From an uncultured Clostridia bacterium (GTDB taxonomy: Bacteria > Bacillota > Clostridia > Christensenellales > Aristaeellaceae), in the NCBI GenBank assembly GCA_934643825.1, contig CAKUCW010000047.1, positions 1 through 16,291 on the forward strand: DNA of 16,291 bases, in the 5' to 3' direction. The notes under the pieces are model-generated. The model was not told where the DNA came from and did not search any database. It saw nothing but the letters and a program-made list of their open reading frames with translations. Position numbers and translations under genes: made by a program. Positions 16,065 to 16,291 of the stretch are shown in pieces. Positions within the stretch are counted from its first letter, which is position 1. Each line of letters opens with the position of its first letter.

Positions 16065-16093
16065 TTTTCAAAATCGATAAATTGCGCTATAAT
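16065..16093 (+). promoter_or_regulatory. Sigma-A promoter of pta
   Basis: TTTTCA (16065-16070), a 17-bp spacer and a perfect TATAAT (16088-16093). The start of transcription should be near 16100, giving a ~70-nt leader. Confidence 0.75.
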
Positions 16094-16097
16094 AAAA

Positions 16098-16117
16098 CTG
16101 TATCCGTTTGTATACAG
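16098..16117 (+). promoter_or_regulatory. Palindrome at the pta transcription start (operator candidate)
   Basis: CTGTAT (16098-16103), 8 nt, ATACAG (16112-16117) begins about at +1 of the promoter above. The position suits a repressor site or a 5'-end RNA hairpin. It does not fit the CcpA cre or Rex consensus by eye. Confidence 0.35.
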
Positions 16118-16169
16118 ATGGTTTGCCCATGGGGTAAGCCTATTATATCACGTCAAGGAGGATTTACAA

Positions 16170-16291
16170 ATGTCTGTCATTGACAAAATCAGAGCGAAGG
16201 CTGCCGCTGACGTCAAGCACGTCGTGCTGGCTGAGGGCACCGAGCCGCGCACCGTTGAGGCGGCGGCGAAGATCGTCAAGCTGGGCTTGGC
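16170..16291 (+). CDS. pta: Phosphate acetyltransferase, 3'-truncated by the window edge
   Basis: Forty codons are visible, encoding MSVIDKIRAKA...VVLAEGTEPRTVEAA, the characteristic N terminus of Pta. The enzyme interconverts acetyl-CoA and acetyl phosphate and, with acetate kinase, yields ATP and acetate in fermentative metabolism. AAGGAGG (16155-16161) at 8 nt is an excellent ribosome binding site, in keeping with a highly expressed gene. The rest, and any ackA downstream, lies beyond the window. Confidence 0.93.
   Translation, partial: MSVIDKIRAKAAADVKHVVLAEGTEPRTVEAAAKIVKLGL

Noticed and set aside
16123..16148. Second promoter closer to pta (TTGCCC with TATTAT or TTATAT)
   Set aside because: Spacing between the hexamers is only 12-14 bp, and a better promoter with perfect TATAAT lies upstream.

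Overview
The window is a GC-rich chromosomal segment from a Bacillota lineage, most likely an uncultured gut clostridium. The evidence is a secreted multi-SH3 protein with Thr/Pro/Glu-rich linkers, a TmcAL gene divergent from pta, strong AAGGAGG-type ribosome binding sites, and intrinsic terminators. Species-level placement is inference. I see no tRNA or rRNA, no phage or transposase genes, and no CRISPR array.

Layout. (1) Positions 1-3246 hold the 3' part of a gene for a giant SH3-repeat surface protein, closed by a terminator. (2) A promoter-like site then leads to a two-gene unit: a polytopic membrane protein of the '6-pyruvoyl-tetrahydropterin synthase-related' (PF10131-like, GT-C/YfhO-like) type, overlapping by ATGA with a DinG/XPD-type iron-sulfur helicase that has an N-terminal PD-(D/E)XK nuclease-like domain. 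(3) Converging on the helicase is a 67-aa minus-strand gene whose product looks like only the N-terminal helical part of zinc-macrodomain ADP-ribose hydrolases. (4) A good plus-strand promoter at 8192-8220 is followed by about 230 nt of highly structured, apparently non-coding sequence, then a CapA-type metallophosphatase gene. (5) A 186-bp inverted-repeat-bounded intergenic element follows. (6) Next is a two-gene unit of a NYN-LOTUS putative ribonuclease and a secreted Ig-like protein, closed by a strong hairpin terminator. (7) A GT-C/PMT-like membrane glycosyltransferase gene converges, with an 82-bp overlap, on a minus-strand pair: tmcAL (tRNA-Met cytidine acetate ligase) followed by a short YlbJ-like membrane protein. 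(8) A divergent promoter region leads to the start of pta, cut by the window end.

Functional picture. Much of the segment concerns the cell envelope: the SH3 protein, two GT-C-like membrane proteins, the CapA-like enzyme and the secreted Ig-like protein. RNA/DNA housekeeping (helicase, NYN-LOTUS protein, TmcAL) and acetate/acetyl-phosphate metabolism (pta) are interspersed. TmcAL uses acetate and ATP, so its position opposite pta is metabolically suggestive, but that is inference.

The least ordinary items are the structured RNA at about 8227-8450, the orphan macrodomain N-terminus, the intergenic palindromic element, and the shortened YlbJ-like gene with its long antisense overlap.
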